From: Frigoribacterium faeni
GTDB taxonomy: Bacteria > Actinomycetota > Actinomycetes > Actinomycetales > Microbacteriaceae
DNA: 49,667 nucleotides
Assembly: GCF_011761235.1 (NCBI RefSeq)
Contig: NZ_JAAOYW010000001.1
Span: 1,321,789-1,371,455 of the forward strand
Direction of reading: 5' to 3'
Below the pieces are notes generated by a model. That model saw only the letters and a list, made by a program, of their open reading frames with translations. It made no database searches and was not told the DNA's origin. A program made the translations under genes and the position numbers. Below are positions 35,267 through 44,657 of the stretch, in pieces (the stretch's first letter is position 1; each line of letters opens with the position of its first letter).

Positions 35267-36286
35267 ATGACGACCTCCCCCGCCGCCTCGCCCGCCGAGT
35301 CCTCCTCGACGCCCGACGCCGCGACGGCCCTGAAGACGGCCGCCGTCGTCTACAACCCGATCAAGGTCGACGTCGCGGCGGTCCGCGCCTCGGTGAAGCG
35401 CCACGAGGCCGAGGCGGGCTGGGGGCCGAGCCGCTTCTACGAGACGAGCGTCGACGACCCGGGCGGCGGGCTGACCGCGCGGGCCGTGGCCGAGGGCGCC
35501 GACGTCGTCATCGCGGCGGGCGGCGACGGCACCGTCCGCGCGGTCGCCGAGGCCCTGCGCGGCTCGCACGCGGCGCTGGCCCTGCTGCCGAGCGGCACGG
35601 GCAACCTGCTGGCCCGCAACCTCGACCTCACCCTCGACCACCTCGACGGCTCGGTCGCGACGGCGTTCCGGGGCCGCGACCGCGCCATCGACCTCGGCAT
35701 CGTCGACGTCGAGCGCGAGAACGGCGAACGCGAGCGCTTCGCCTTCGTCGTCATGGCCGGCATCGGCCTCGACGCGAAGATGCTCGCCAACACGAACCCG
35801 AAGCTCAAGGCCCGCGTCGGCTGGCTGGCCTACGTCGACGCGATCGCCCGGTCGCTGCGCGACGACAACAGCATGGTCATCCGCTACGACCTCGACGGCC
35901 AGGGCCGCAGGACGATGCGCGCCCACACGGTGCTCGTGGGCAACTGCGGCCTGCTGCCCGGCAACATCATGCTGCTGCCCGACGCCGCGGTCGACGACGG
36001 CGTCTTCGACATCGTCGCCCTGCGCCCCGACGGCCTGCTCGGCTGGGTGCAGATCTGGGTCAAGATCGTCTGGGAGAACGGAGTCCTGCGTCGCAGCTCC
36101 GTCGGACGCAAGATCATGGCGCACAGCCGCGAGGTGCGCACGGTCCGCTACTCGAAGGGGCGCGAGATCGTCGTGCGCCTCGACGAGCCGCAGGACTTCG
36201 AGATGGACGGCGACTCGGTCGGCAAGGCCGTCGCCATCAAGACGTGGGTCGACCCCGGGGCCCTGACGGTGCGGGTCCCGGCCTGA
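35267..36286 (+). CDS. diacylglycerol kinase family lipid kinase
   Basis: 339 residues. The DAGK catalytic signature GGDGT is at residues 85-89, with AAVVYNPIK at the domain start and [12 protein letters not shown] (residues 108-119) as expected for DgkB/YegS-type enzymes, which phosphorylate diacylglycerol or related lipids at the membrane. The C-terminal beta-sandwich contains [27 protein letters not shown] and [15 protein letters not shown], also family hallmarks. ATG 35267 is the first start after the GC-rich leader shared divergently with serS. Ends in a bidirectional hairpin against pheA. Confidence 0.93.
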   Translation: MTTSPAASPAESSSTPDAATALKTAAVVYNPIKVDVAAVRASVKRHEAEAGWGPSRFYETSVDDPGGGLTARAVAEGADVVIAAGGDGTVRAVAEALRGSHAALALLPSGTGNLLARNLDLTLDHLDGSVATAFRGRDRAIDLGIVDVERENGERERFAFVVMAGIGLDAKMLANTNPKLKARVGWLAYVDAIARSLRDDNSMVIRYDLDGQGRRTMRAHTVLVGNCGLLPGNIMLLPDAAVDDGVFDIVALRPDGLLGWVQIWVKIVWENGVLRRSSVGRKIMAHSREVRTVRYSKGREIVVRLDEPQDFEMDGDSVGKAVAIKTWVDPGALTVRVPA

Positions 36287-36287
36287 C

Positions 36288-36358
36288 GACCCGCGCCTCC
36301 TGCGGGGCGGGGGCCGGTCGCGACCGGCCCGTCACCGGCAGCCGAGGAGGCGCGGGTC
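36288..36358. terminator. bidirectional hairpin between convergent lipid kinase and pheA
   Basis: Outer 13-bp perfect arms (36288-36300 and 36346-36358, GACCCGCGCCTCC) enclose an 18-bp perfect palindrome GGCCGGTCGCGACCGGCC at 36311-36328. It touches both stop codons, so it can end both transcripts. Contains the GAGGAGGCGCG word. Confidence 0.75.
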
Positions 36359-37307
36359 AGGCCCCCGAGACCAGCCCGCGCAGCCAGTCGCGAGCGTCGA
36401 CGAACGCCTCGTCGTCGTAGCGCGGCACGACGCTGACCGGGCGGCCGTCGGCGCGCGGGTACGAGCCGAGGAACATCACGTTCGGGCTGAACCGCTTCAG
36501 GCCGAGCAGGGCGTCGGCGACGCGCTCGTCGAGCACGTGGCCCTCGAGGTCGATGACGAACCGGTACCGGCCGAGGGCGTCCCCGATCGGCCGCGACTGG
36601 ATGAGGCTCAGGTTGATGCCGCGCGTCGCGAACTGCTCGAGCATGTCGACCAGGGCCCCCGCGCCGTCCTCGGGCAGCTCGACGATGATGCTCGTCTTGT
36701 CGGCCCCGGTCGCGGGCGGCACGGGCACGGTGCGGCTGACGAGCACGAAGCGGGTCACCGCGTTGCGGTTGTCGCCGATCTCGCGGGCGAGCACCTCGAC
36801 GTCGTGGTGCTCGGTGATGGTCGGCGGGGCCACGGCGGCGTCGGCGCGGCCGGCGCCGGACGGCCCGGTGAGCAGGTCGGCCGCCGCGGCGACGTTGGAG
36901 GTGGCGGGCAGGTGGCCGTGCCCGGGCAGGTTGGCCTCGAGCCAGAGGTGGGTCTGGGCGTAGGCGACCGGGTGCGCGTTGACGACCCGCACCTCCTCGA
37001 GGCGGGTGCCGGGCCGGGCGACGAGCACGAAGTCGACGGCGACCAGGTGCTCGCCGACGATGCGCAGCCCGGGGACGGTGGCGAGGGCGTCCTGCGTGGC
37101 CGAGACGCCGCCCTCGACGCTGTTCTCGATGGCGATCATGGCGGCGACGCTGCGGCCGGACACGACGTCCGCCAGGGCCTCGCCCACGTTGTTCACGCTG
37201 CGCCACTCGGCGCCCGCGGCCTCGGGCACCTGCTTGAGGGCCGCCTCCGTGAAGGTGCCGGCCGGGCCGAGGTAGCTGTAGGTCGACGAGGAGGCGGGGG
37301 TCGGCAT
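36357..37307 (-). CDS. pheA: prephenate dehydratase
   Basis: 316 residues from ATG 37307. Converts prephenate to phenylpyruvate in phenylalanine synthesis. The dehydratase domain (residues ~8-190) opens with [13 protein letters not shown] and has IENSVEGGV and [12 protein letters not shown], in which the T-R-F motif is catalytic. A C-terminal ACT regulatory domain starts at [24 protein letters not shown] (ESRP motif as QSRP), implying feedback control by phenylalanine. Monofunctional (no chorismate mutase domain), as is usual in actinobacteria. Divergent from pgm, with 69 bp between starts. Confidence 0.96.
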   Translation of the reverse strand: MPTPASSSTYSYLGPAGTFTEAALKQVPEAAGAEWRSVNNVGEALADVVSGRSVAAMIAIENSVEGGVSATQDALATVPGLRIVGEHLVAVDFVLVARPGTRLEEVRVVNAHPVAYAQTHLWLEANLPGHGHLPATSNVAAAADLLTGPSGAGRADAAVAPPTITEHHDVEVLAREIGDNRNAVTRFVLVSRTVPVPPATGADKTSIIVELPEDGAGALVDMLEQFATRGINLSLIQSRPIGDALGRYRFVIDLEGHVLDERVADALLGLKRFSPNVMFLGSYPRADGRPVSVVPRYDDEAFVDARDWLRGLVSGA

Positions 37308-37376
37308 GTCCGAGAGCCTACTGAGCACCGTCGTCCGGTCGCGACGCGCGTCGGTGGCTGGTGCCAGGATGAGCGC

Positions 37377-38996
37377 ATGACCGATCGCGCAGGCACCCCC
37401 GCACTCGACAGCGACCTCATCGACACCGGTGAGCTCGTCGACGCCTACTACTCGCTCGTCCCCGACGTGTCGGTGCCCGAGCAGAGGGTCGTCTTCGGCA
37501 CCTCGGGCCACCGCGGGTCGTCGCTCGACACGGCGTTCAACGAGACCCACATCGCCGCCATCACGCAGGCGATCGTCGAGTACCGGGCCGGCCAGGGCAT
37601 CACCGGTCCCCTCTTCATCGGCCGCGACACGCACATGCTGAGCGCCCCCGCCGAGCGCACCGCCGTCGAGGTGCTCGTGGGCAACGGCGTGCACGTGCTC
37701 GCCGACGCCGACGGCGGCTACGTGCCCACGCCGGCCCTCAGCCACGCGATCCTCGTGCACAACGCCGACCCGGCGAACACCGAGAAGGCCGACGGCATCG
37801 TCGTCACCCCCAGCCACAACCCGCCCCGCGACGGCGGCTTCAAGTACAACCCGCCGCACGGCGGGCCTGCCGACAGCGACGCCACCACGTGGATCGCCGA
37901 CCGTGCCAACGAGATCATCGCGGCGGGCAACGTCGACGTCGTCAAGGCCGACGGCAGCGCCGGGCGCCACGACTTCCTGCGCGGCTACGTCGGCGACCTT
38001 GGCAACATCATCGACATGGACGCGATCAAGGCGGCCGGCGTCAAGATCGGCGCCGACCCGCTCGGCGGCGCGAGCGTCGAGTACTGGGGCGCCATCCGCG
38101 ACGTCTACGGCCTCGACCTCACGGTCACCAACCCGGGCGTCGACCCGACCTGGCGCTTCATGACGCTCGACTGGGACGGCAAGATCCGCATGGACCCGTC
38201 GAGCGCCTCGGCGATGGCGAGCGTCGTCCACCGCAAGGACGAGTTCGACGTGCTCACCGGCAACGACGCCGACGCCGACCGCCACGGCATCGTGACGCCC
38301 GACGGCGGCCTGATGAACCCCAACCACTACCTCGCGGTCGCCATCGACTACCTCTACACGCACCGCCCGCAGTGGCGCGACGACGCGGCCGTCGGCAAGA
38401 CGCTCGTGTCGTCGAGCATCATCGACAAGGTCGCCGAGAAGCACGGCCGCCGCCTGTGGGAGGTGCCGGTCGGCTTCAAGTGGTTCGTGCCCGGCCTGGT
38501 CGACGGCTCGGTCGCCTTCGGCGGCGAGGAGAGCGCGGGGGCGTCGTTCCTCCGCAAGGACGGCACGGTCTGGACGACCGATAAGGACGGCATCCTGCTC
38601 GCCCTGCTGGCCAGCGAGATCATCGCCGTCACCGGCAAGACCCCGACGCAGCTCTACGCCGAGCTGACCGCCGAGTTCGGCGACCCCGTCTACGAGCGGG
38701 TCGACGCCGCCGCCAGCAAAGAGCAGAAGGCGCGCCTCGGCAAGCTGAGCGGCGACGACATCACCGCGACCGAGCTGGCGGGCGACCCGATCACCGCGAA
38801 GCTGGCGGAGGCGCCCGGCAACGGGGCGTCCGTCGGCGGCCTCAAGGTGGTCACCGACAAGGCCTGGTTCGCCGCCCGGCCCAGCGGCACCGAAGACGTC
38901 TACAAGATCTACGCCGAGTCGTTCGAGGGCCCCGAGCACCTGAAGCGCGTGCAGGCCGAGGCCAAGCAGATCGTCGACGCCGCGCTCGGCGGCTAG
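37377..38996 (+). CDS. pgm: phosphoglucomutase (alpha-D-glucose phosphate-specific)
   Basis: 539 residues. Interconverts glucose-1- and glucose-6-phosphate. Four conserved loops are visible: the phospho-serine S146 in [16 protein letters not shown], the metal loop [12 protein letters not shown], the sugar-binding [10 protein letters not shown], and the phosphate loop [16 protein letters not shown]-terminal FGTSGHRG is typical for this Pgm branch. Start ATG 37377 gives the expected N-terminus. Linked functionally to glgX in the window through glycogen metabolism. A GGCCTGG repeat follows the gene. Confidence 0.97.
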   Translation: MTDRAGTPALDSDLIDTGELVDAYYSLVPDVSVPEQRVVFGTSGHRGSSLDTAFNETHIAAITQAIVEYRAGQGITGPLFIGRDTHMLSAPAERTAVEVLVGNGVHVLADADGGYVPTPALSHAILVHNADPANTEKADGIVVTPSHNPPRDGGFKYNPPHGGPADSDATTWIADRANEIIAAGNVDVVKADGSAGRHDFLRGYVGDLGNIIDMDAIKAAGVKIGADPLGGASVEYWGAIRDVYGLDLTVTNPGVDPTWRFMTLDWDGKIRMDPSSASAMASVVHRKDEFDVLTGNDADADRHGIVTPDGGLMNPNHYLAVAIDYLYTHRPQWRDDAAVGKTLVSSSIIDKVAEKHGRRLWEVPVGFKWFVPGLVDGSVAFGGEESAGASFLRKDGTVWTTDKDGILLALLASEIIAVTGKTPTQLYAELTAEFGDPVYERVDAAASKEQKARLGKLSGDDITATELAGDPITAKLAEAPGNGASVGGLKVVTDKAWFAARPSGTEDVYKIYAESFEGPEHLKRVQAEAKQIVDAALGG

Positions 38997-39107
38997 CCGG
39001 CCGGGCCAGGCCTGGCCGGCCTGGCCCGGCCTGGCCGGCCTGGCCTGGCCTGGCCTGGCCAGGCCTGGCCTGGCCTGGCCTGGCCAGGCCTGGCCGGCGG
39101 CCAAGCC
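38997..39107. repeat. CCTGGC/GGCCTGGCC tandem array after pgm
   Basis: About 110 bp composed of overlapping GGCCTGGCC and CCTGGCCAGG units, each self-complementary. It could form many alternative small hairpins; likely variable in copy number. Confidence 0.85.
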
Positions 39108-39111
39108 CCAC

Positions 39112-39177
39112 ACGACGGGCGAGTTCGACGCCGACGGTCCCTCACGACGGACCGGACGCGACGAACTCGCCCGTCGT
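39112..39177 (-). terminator. hairpin between pgm and the VanY-like gene
   Basis: 16-bp perfect outer arms (39112-39127 and 39162-39177, ACGACGGGCGAGTTCG) with a partly paired interior. It lies between two convergent genes and can end either. Confidence 0.65.
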
Positions 39178-39190
39178 CGTCTCCAGGGGC

Positions 39191-40063
39191 CTAGCCGGCG
39201 TACGTCGGGGCGGCCGGCAGGCCGAAGAACTCCTCGAGGGTGGTGACGCCGGTGTCGTGCATCTCCGTGGCGAGCGGCACGCCCACGTACCGGAAGTGCC
39301 ACGGCTCGTAGGTGAACCCCGTGACGGCGGTCTTGTCGGCCGGGTAGCGCAGCAGCCAGCCGTAGCGCCAGGCGTTCGCCGCCAGCCACCGGCCCTGGGA
39401 GGTGTCGCCGAAGCACGCCTGCAGCGCGCAGCTCAGCGGCACCGGGCTGATGTCGGCGACGAGGCCCGTCTGGTGCTCGCTGTGCCCGGGCCTCGCGCTC
39501 TGGATGTCGGCCTGCGCCTGGCCGAGCTGTGACACCCACCCCTGGTACACGGAGACCTGGGTCGCGTACGAGCGGTAGGCGCTCTGCACCTGGAACGCGC
39601 CGGCGCCCTCCGCCTCGCCCGCGGCGAAGAGCGCGAGCAGCGCGTCGCCCGCCTCGCGACGGAACACGGGAGGGTTCTGCGACGCGACGTCGAGCGTGAC
39701 GAGGTCGGTCGGCGCGTAGTCGACCGGCTTCAGCGGCCGCAGCTTGTCGCTGACCACCCACAGGCTCGCGGGGTCGTCGATCGAGAGCGCGGTCTTGTCG
39801 AAGCCGGGGGCCGGAGCGGGTGGGGTCACGGGTGCGGGCTCCTCGGTGGCCGGGGCGGGCGCGGCCGTCGCGACGGGGTCGGTGGCGGAGGGCGACGGCG
39901 AAGGAGGCGCGGTGCGCGTCGCGGTCGGGCTCGCGTCCGGCGTCGAGCCCGAGTTGCACCCCGCGAGCACGGCGGTCACCAGCGCGAGCGCGAGCGCCGC
40001 GGCGGCGGGGCGCGTCGCCCGACGTCCGATCCGGGCAGGGGCGGGGCGACGGGGATGCGACAT
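39191..40063 (-). CDS. M15B (VanY-like) D-Ala-D-Ala carboxypeptidase lipoprotein
   Basis: 290 residues. A lipoprotein signal peptide ends VTAVLAGC with lipidated C36, followed by a Pro/Thr/Ala linker (~residues 40-85). The peptidase domain has FQVQSAYRSYATQVSVYQGW, the zinc motif SARPGHSEHQTGLVADI (S-x-H-x(6)-D type) and EPWHFRYVG with the second His. It trims peptidoglycan stem peptides outside the membrane; a role in vancomycin resistance is not implied. Divergent from the DHA2 exporter. Confidence 0.93.
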   Translation of the reverse strand: MSHPRRPAPARIGRRATRPAAAALALALVTAVLAGCNSGSTPDASPTATRTAPPSPSPSATDPVATAAPAPATEEPAPVTPPAPAPGFDKTALSIDDPASLWVVSDKLRPLKPVDYAPTDLVTLDVASQNPPVFRREAGDALLALFAAGEAEGAGAFQVQSAYRSYATQVSVYQGWVSQLGQAQADIQSARPGHSEHQTGLVADISPVPLSCALQACFGDTSQGRWLAANAWRYGWLLRYPADKTAVTGFTYEPWHFRYVGVPLATEMHDTGVTTLEEFFGLPAAPTYAG

Positions 40064-40273
40064 GTCACCAGGTTACGGCCCTCCCCGGGGCAGGGCGAGC
40101 CCGGGTCGTCCACAGGCTCGCCGCCACGCCTGGCGGAAGCGGTGCGCGTGCATTACTTTTGCGTCCTGCGCAGGTTCACCCGCGCCTCCTTCGGCTGCAG
40201 CGTCGCCGCCCGTCACCTCCCGTCTCCGCCCCCGTCACCGCTCCGCCTCGTGCCTCCCGAAGGACGCCGCACC

Positions 40274-42163
40274 ATGTCGAGAACCACCGCCTCCTCCTCC
40301 TCCCCTGCCGCCGCCTCCTCGGCGTCGTCGACCGCGCCGGCGGAACGGCAGGGGCTGATGACCCACCGGCAGATCCTGTTCGTGATCTTCGGCCTGATGG
40401 CGGGCATGTTCCTGTCCGCGCTCGACCAGACGATCGTCGGCACCTCGATGCGCACGATCGCCGACGACCTCGACGGGCTGAGCCTGCAGGCGTGGGTGAC
40501 CACCGCCTACCTGATCGTGTCGACGATCTCGACGCCGATCTACGGCAAGCTGTCTGACATCTTCGGCCGTCGGCCGCTGTTCCTGATCGCGATCTCGGTG
40601 TTCCTGCTGGGGTCGCTGCTGGCCGGGTTCTCGACGAGCATGTACCAGCTCGCGATCTTCCGCGCCGTGCAGGGCATGGGCGCCGGCGGGCTGATGGCCC
40701 TGCCGCTGACGATCATGGGCGACATCCTCGCCCCGCGCGAACGTGCCAAGTACCAGGGCTACTTCCTCGCGGTGTTCGGCGTCTCGAGCGTCATCGGGCC
40801 GCTGGTCGGCGGGCTCTTCGCCGGCGCCGACCAGATCCTCTTCGTCACCGGCTGGCGCTGGGTGTTCCTCGTCAACCTGCCGATCGGCGTCGTCGCGCTG
40901 GCTATCGTGGTGCGGTTCCTGCACATCCCCGGGCAGGTCAGGCGCGAGAACGTGCGGATCGACTGGTGGGGCGCGGCCTCGGTGATCGTCGCCGCCGTGC
41001 CGCTGCTGCTGGTCGCCGAGCAGGGCCGCGAGTGGGGCTGGGCCTCGCCCGGCGCCTTCGCCTGCTACGTGATCGGCGCCGCCGGCATCGTGACCTTCGT
41101 GTCGGTCGAGCGCGCGATGGGCGACGACGCGCTGATCCCCCTCAAGCTGTTCCGCAACGCGACGTTCGCCATGGCCACCGTGCTCGGCGTGCTCGTCGGC
41201 TTCGGCATGTTCGGCGCGCTGCTCACGGTGCCGCTGTACCTGCAGCTCGTGCTCGGCTCGACGCCGACCGAGAGCGGGTTCCAGATGCTGCCGATGATCG
41301 CCGGGCTGATGATCTCGTCGATCGTGTCGGGTCAGCTGATCGCCCGCACGGGCCGGTACCGGATCTTCCCGATCACGGGCACCGCCTTCATGTCGCTCGG
41401 CTTCTTCTGGTTCACGAACCTGTCGTACGACAAGCCCTACTGGTTCATGATGATCGGCATGCTGCTGATCGGCCTCGGGCTCGGTCAGCTGATGCAGACG
41501 CTGACCATCGCGTCGCAGAACTCCGTCGGGCCCCGCGACATCGGGGTCGCGACCTCGGCGTCGACGTTCTTCCGGCAGATCGGCGGAACGCTGGGCACGG
41601 CCGTGCTGTTCTCGGTGCTCTTCTCGCGGATCCCGCAGACGATCGCCGCGGCCTTCGCCGACCCTGCGCTGCAGCGCGACGCGCAGGCGGCCCTGGCCGA
41701 CCCGAGCGTCGCCTCCGACCCGGCGAACGCGAGCATCCTCGGCCTGTACCAGGCCGCGCAGAACGGCGACACGTCGGCGGTGGGCGGCGCCCTCGACGGC
41801 AACACGTCGTTCCTGAACACGGCCGACGGCCGACTCGCGGCGCCGTTCCTCGACGGCTTCGCCCAGGCCACCGTGACCGTGTTCTGGGTCGCCCTCGGCA
41901 TCGTGCTGATCGCCTTCGTGCTGAGCTTCTTCCTCAAGGCGGCCCCGCTGCGCCAGAAGTCGGCCATCGACGAGGCGAACGACGACCGGCTCGCCGCCGA
42001 GCTGTCGGCGCAGGAGGCGGCGGCCGGGTCGGGTGCGCTGGTCGCGCCGGACGCGGGCGGCGGCGCGGCGGGGAGCGGCGCGAGCAGCTCGGGTGCCGGC
42101 CACGCGGACGCCCACCAGGCGGCCGTCTCGACGAGCGACCAGGAGCGACCCGCCTCGTCGTGA
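40274..42163 (+). CDS. DHA2-family MFS multidrug exporter (EmrB/QacA type)
   Basis: 629 residues from ATG 40274 (GAAGGA upstream), 14 predicted transmembrane helices. DHA2 motifs: LSALDQTIVGTSM in helix 1, GKLSDIFGRRP in loop 2-3, and GVSSVIGPLVGG in helix 5 (motif C, antiporter). It probably exports toxic compounds against protons. A polar C-terminal tail of ~90 residues is Ala/Gly/Ser-rich. The N-terminal ~25 residues are Ser/Ala-rich. A MarR regulator follows on the same strand, 232 bp away, and may control both. Confidence 0.95.
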   Translation: MSRTTASSSSPAAASSASSTAPAERQGLMTHRQILFVIFGLMAGMFLSALDQTIVGTSMRTIADDLDGLSLQAWVTTAYLIVSTISTPIYGKLSDIFGRRPLFLIAISVFLLGSLLAGFSTSMYQLAIFRAVQGMGAGGLMALPLTIMGDILAPRERAKYQGYFLAVFGVSSVIGPLVGGLFAGADQILFVTGWRWVFLVNLPIGVVALAIVVRFLHIPGQVRRENVRIDWWGAASVIVAAVPLLLVAEQGREWGWASPGAFACYVIGAAGIVTFVSVERAMGDDALIPLKLFRNATFAMATVLGVLVGFGMFGALLTVPLYLQLVLGSTPTESGFQMLPMIAGLMISSIVSGQLIARTGRYRIFPITGTAFMSLGFFWFTNLSYDKPYWFMMIGMLLIGLGLGQLMQTLTIASQNSVGPRDIGVATSASTFFRQIGGTLGTAVLFSVLFSRIPQTIAAAFADPALQRDAQAALADPSVASDPANASILGLYQAAQNGDTSAVGGALDGNTSFLNTADGRLAAPFLDGFAQATVTVFWVALGIVLIAFVLSFFLKAAPLRQKSAIDEANDDRLAAELSAQEAAAGSGALVAPDAGGGAAGSGASSSGAGHADAHQAAVSTSDQERPASS

Positions 42164-42376
42164 GGCAGGCGGCCGCGCCGAGCGGTGCCGTCGCTCGCTG
42201 ACGGCGCCGGCGGCGCCGGGCGGCGCCGGGCGCGGCGGGCGGCGCCGGGCGCGGCGGGCGGCGCCGGGCGGCGTCGGGCACCGCCGGGCGCGCCGGGCAT
42301 CGCCAGGCGGCGTCGGCCTCGAAGTCGCTGGGAACCGCGCACGGGGGTACACCGTGGTCTGGAACTCCCTGAGCGC

Positions 42377-42395
42377 GTTAGCTAGAGTCTCTAAC
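42377..42395 (+). promoter_or_regulatory. MarR operator overlapping a leaderless promoter
   Basis: GTTAG(42377-42381)...CTAAC(42391-42395) contains the perfect palindrome TAGAGTCTCTA (42383-42393). TAGAGT (42383-42388) is also a -10 candidate, with TGGAAC 17 nt upstream and the ATG seven bases downstream. Autorepression is inferred. The stretch before it (42195-42320) is GGCGCC repeats without a gene. Confidence 0.6.
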
Positions 42396-43001
42396 ATGCC
42401 TCCCGAGCAGACTCGTCGCACGTACGACGCCACCGGCTACTGGTACGGCTCCAGCGCGAGCGAGCGCGGGGTCGCGGTGCTGAACGCCCTCCGTCGCTAC
42501 CGAGCCGCCGAGTCCGACATGCGCCGCCGCACGCGCGAGAGCATGAAGATGAACGAGACCGACCTCGCCGCCCTGCGGTTCCTCGTGCGGGCCGGGCGCA
42601 AGCACGAGCCCGTCAGCGCCAAGCTGCTCGCCGAGCACCTCGCCATCACCTCCGCGTCGACGTCGGTGCTCATCAACCGGCTCGTGTCGAGCGGCCACGT
42701 CGAGCGGCTGCCGCACCCCACCGACAAGCGCGGCGTGCTGCTCCGCGCGACCGAGGGCACCCACACCGAGGTCACCGACACCCTCTCGGGCATGCACGGC
42801 CGCATGATCACCGCCGCCCAGCAGCTCTCGCCCGACGAGACCGCCGCCGTCGTGTCGTTCCTCGAGTCGATGACGGCCGCGGTCGACGTCGACGACCACG
42901 CCCTCGCCGAGATCGCCCTGGCCGAGGCCCGCGCCGAGGCAGAGGCGGAGGCCGAGAACGCGCTGCGCGTGCCGTCCGACGAGGCCGCCGTCCGCGCCTG
43001 A
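42396..43001 (+). CDS. MarR family transcriptional regulator
   Basis: 201 residues from ATG 42396. The winged helix-turn-helix is clear: NETDLAALRFLVRAGRKHEPVSAKLLAEHLAITSASTSVLINRLVSSGHVERLPHPTDKRGVLL, with the wing D-K-R. Flanking helices for dimerisation lie on both sides; the C-terminal end is an acidic Ala/Glu helix. It probably senses phenolic or antibiotic-like compounds and represses the upstream DHA2 exporter and itself; an operator overlaps its start. Confidence 0.93.
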   Translation: MPPEQTRRTYDATGYWYGSSASERGVAVLNALRRYRAAESDMRRRTRESMKMNETDLAALRFLVRAGRKHEPVSAKLLAEHLAITSASTSVLINRLVSSGHVERLPHPTDKRGVLLRATEGTHTEVTDTLSGMHGRMITAAQQLSPDETAAVVSFLESMTAAVDVDDHALAEIALAEARAEAEAEAENALRVPSDEAAVRA

Positions 43002-43080
43002 CCGGCACTGCACCTCCTCGGCGGGCCCAGCCCCTGCACCCCCGGCCCCTGTGCCCCGGGTCCCCCTGCACCTCGTCGAG

Positions 43081-43128
43081 AGGCCCGAGATCGACCTCCC
43101 TGCCGGCAGGAGGGTCGATCTCGGGCCT
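43081..43128 (+). terminator. hairpin between MarR and the methyltransferase
   Basis: 16-bp perfect arms (43081-43096 and 43113-43128, AGGCCCGAGATCGACC) with an inner CTGCCGGCAG stem, between convergent genes. Confidence 0.7.
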
Positions 43129-43239
43129 CCGGACGGCACACCGGGCGGGGTGAACCGACGTGAATGGTCGTTCCTGGGGCCACGAACAGCCTTCTGCGTC
43201 GGCTCACGCCCCGCAGCTGGCCGGGGCCGGGAGCCCGCG

Positions 43240-44136
43240 TCAGCTGGCCGGGTCGCCAGGGACGGGCTCGGCCTGGACCACCTGCGCGTCGGGCAGCCGA
43301 CGGCGCATGACGGCCACCGCCTCCTCGTTGCTGTCGACCAGCACGTACCGCCGGCCCAGCGCCTCGGCCACGGCCCCCGTCGTGCCGCTGCCGGCGAAGA
43401 AGTCGAGCACCCAGTCGCCTTCGCGCGAGGACGCCTGCAGCATCCGACGGACGACGCCCTCGGGCTTCTGCGTCGGGTAGCCCGTCTTCTCGCGTCCGGT
43501 CGGCGACACGATGGTGTGCCACCAGACGTCGGTCGGCAGCTTGCCGCGGGCCACCTTCTCGGGCGTGACCAGCCCCGGAGCCATGTACGGCTCACGGTCG
43601 ACGGTCTCGGAGTCGAAGTAGTACCGCTTCGGGTCCTTGACGTAGACGAGGATCGTGTCGTGCTTCGTCGGCCACCGGTTGCGGCTCTTGGCGCCGTAGT
43701 CGTAGGCCCAGATGATCTCGTTGAGGAACGAGTCGCGCCCGAACAGCGCGTCGAGCAGCACCTTCGCGTAGTGCGCCTCGCGGTAGTCGAGATGCAGGTA
43801 GAGGGTGCCGTCGACGGCGAGCAGCCGCCACGCCTCGGCGAGCCGCGGCTCGAGGAACGACCAGTAGTCGTCGAACCGGTCGTCGTAGCGCATCAGGTCG
43901 CCGCGGATCCGCTCGTAGCCCAGGCCCTTGAAACCGGTCACGGCGGTCACCGACTCGGGCACGCTGCGCACGGACGTCGTCGACCGCCGCGTCTGCTGCC
44001 GCCCCGTGTTGAACGGCGGGTCGAGGTACACGACCGTGAACGCGCCGTCGGGCAGCGCCGCGGTCGCGTCGAGGTTGTCGCCGTGGACCACGAGACTCGA
44101 GGAGGAGCGGGTCCAGTCGACGGGCATGGTCGCCAT
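43240..44136 (-). CDS. site-specific DNA methyltransferase (beta class), orphan
   Basis: 298 residues. Catalytic motif IV is DPPF at residues 39-42 (VVYLDPPFNTGRQ), and the AdoMet motif I FFAGSGTTG is at residues 246-254, i.e. the beta-class order of N4/N6 amino-methyltransferases. The 4GEYPT-like KTGYPTQKPEGVVRRML region before motif I is also typical. Between them is a variable target-recognition region (EIIWAYDYGAKSRNRW). No restriction endonuclease or specificity subunit is adjacent, so it may be a solitary epigenetic modifier. ATG 44136 has an alternative ATG three codons later. Target sequence unknown. Confidence 0.93.
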   Translation of the reverse strand: MATMPVDWTRSSSSLVVHGDNLDATAALPDGAFTVVYLDPPFNTGRQQTRRSTTSVRSVPESVTAVTGFKGLGYERIRGDLMRYDDRFDDYWSFLEPRLAEAWRLLAVDGTLYLHLDYREAHYAKVLLDALFGRDSFLNEIIWAYDYGAKSRNRWPTKHDTILVYVKDPKRYYFDSETVDREPYMAPGLVTPEKVARGKLPTDVWWHTIVSPTGREKTGYPTQKPEGVVRRMLQASSREGDWVLDFFAGSGTTGAVAEALGRRYVLVDSNEEAVAVMRRRLPDAQVVQAEPVPGDPAS

Positions 44137-44186
44137 TCTCTCGTGCCCGCGGACAGGCCCCGAGCCACGCGGCGTACCGTGTCGGG

Positions 44187-44471
44187 ATGAGCACCGCAGT
44201 GGAGAACCGCCCCGAGCAGAACCAGTACGTCCTCGTCGAGGACGGCAGCACCATCGGCCTCGCCGCCTACGACGTCGTCGGCGGAGAGATCCGCTTCACC
44301 CACACCGAGATCGACCCCGACCGCCGGGGCGCCGGCCTGGGCGCCCAGCTCGTGCAGGGCGCCCTCGACGACGTGCGCGCCGAGACCTCGCTGCGCGTCG
44401 TGCCGATGTGCCCGTTCGTCGTCGACTGGGTCGACCAGCACGCCGACTACCAGGAGCTGCTCGCGCGCTAG
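44187..44471 (+). CDS. YjdJ-type mini-GNAT acetyltransferase
   Basis: 94 residues. The small single-domain GNAT of the YjdJ/GNAT_acetyltr_2 (Pfam Acetyltransf_CG) type: YVLVEDGSTIGLAAYDVVGGEIRFTHTEIDPDRRGAGLGAQLVQGALDDVRA, with RRGAGLG as acetyl-CoA loop, and the closing VPMCPFVVDWVDQHADYQELL, whose Cys-Pro-F motif is diagnostic. Its acceptor is unknown. It is divergent from the methyltransferase, with ~50 bp between starts. Confidence 0.93.
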   Translation: MSTAVENRPEQNQYVLVEDGSTIGLAAYDVVGGEIRFTHTEIDPDRRGAGLGAQLVQGALDDVRAETSLRVVPMCPFVVDWVDQHADYQELLAR

Positions 44472-44540
44472 CCCCGGGGCGGTCTGGCCCGGCCAGCCTG
44501 GCCCAGCCAGCCCGGCCCGGCCCGGCCCGCTCCGGCCCTG

Positions 44541-44598
44541 TCGAGTGGTCGGTTCGAGTCCTCCCCGGCCCGGCGGACGACCGGAACCGACCACTCGA
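44541..44598. terminator. hairpin between convergent GNAT and lipoate ligase
   Basis: 14-bp perfect arms TCGAGTGGTCGGTT (44541-44554) and its complement (44585-44598); 30-nt partly paired interior. A GGCCCGGCC-type repeat (44475-44540) precedes it. Confidence 0.65.
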
Positions 44599-44657
44599 TG
44601 CCCGTGGGCGCGAGCCCGAGCCCGTACCCGGGCCGGCCCCGACCCCGGCCCGGCCCG

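Noticed and set aside
36357-39959. 1200-codon minus-strand frame fused to pheA
   Set aside because: Only the last 317 codons (start at 37307) encode prephenate dehydratase; the rest is antisense to pgm with low-complexity translation, so no fusion protein.
39191-40063. vancomycin-resistance vanY gene
   Set aside because: The M15B domain and lipoprotein signal are real, but no vanHAX/vanRS neighbours are present; general peptidoglycan trimming is the safer call.
32893-43210. A further hairpin family shared by about 32893-32947 and 43150-43210 (both contain TTCTGCGTCG-like and GTCGGCTCACGCCCC words)
   Set aside because: The stems are imperfect and only part of the sequence is shared; too weak to call a family from two copies.
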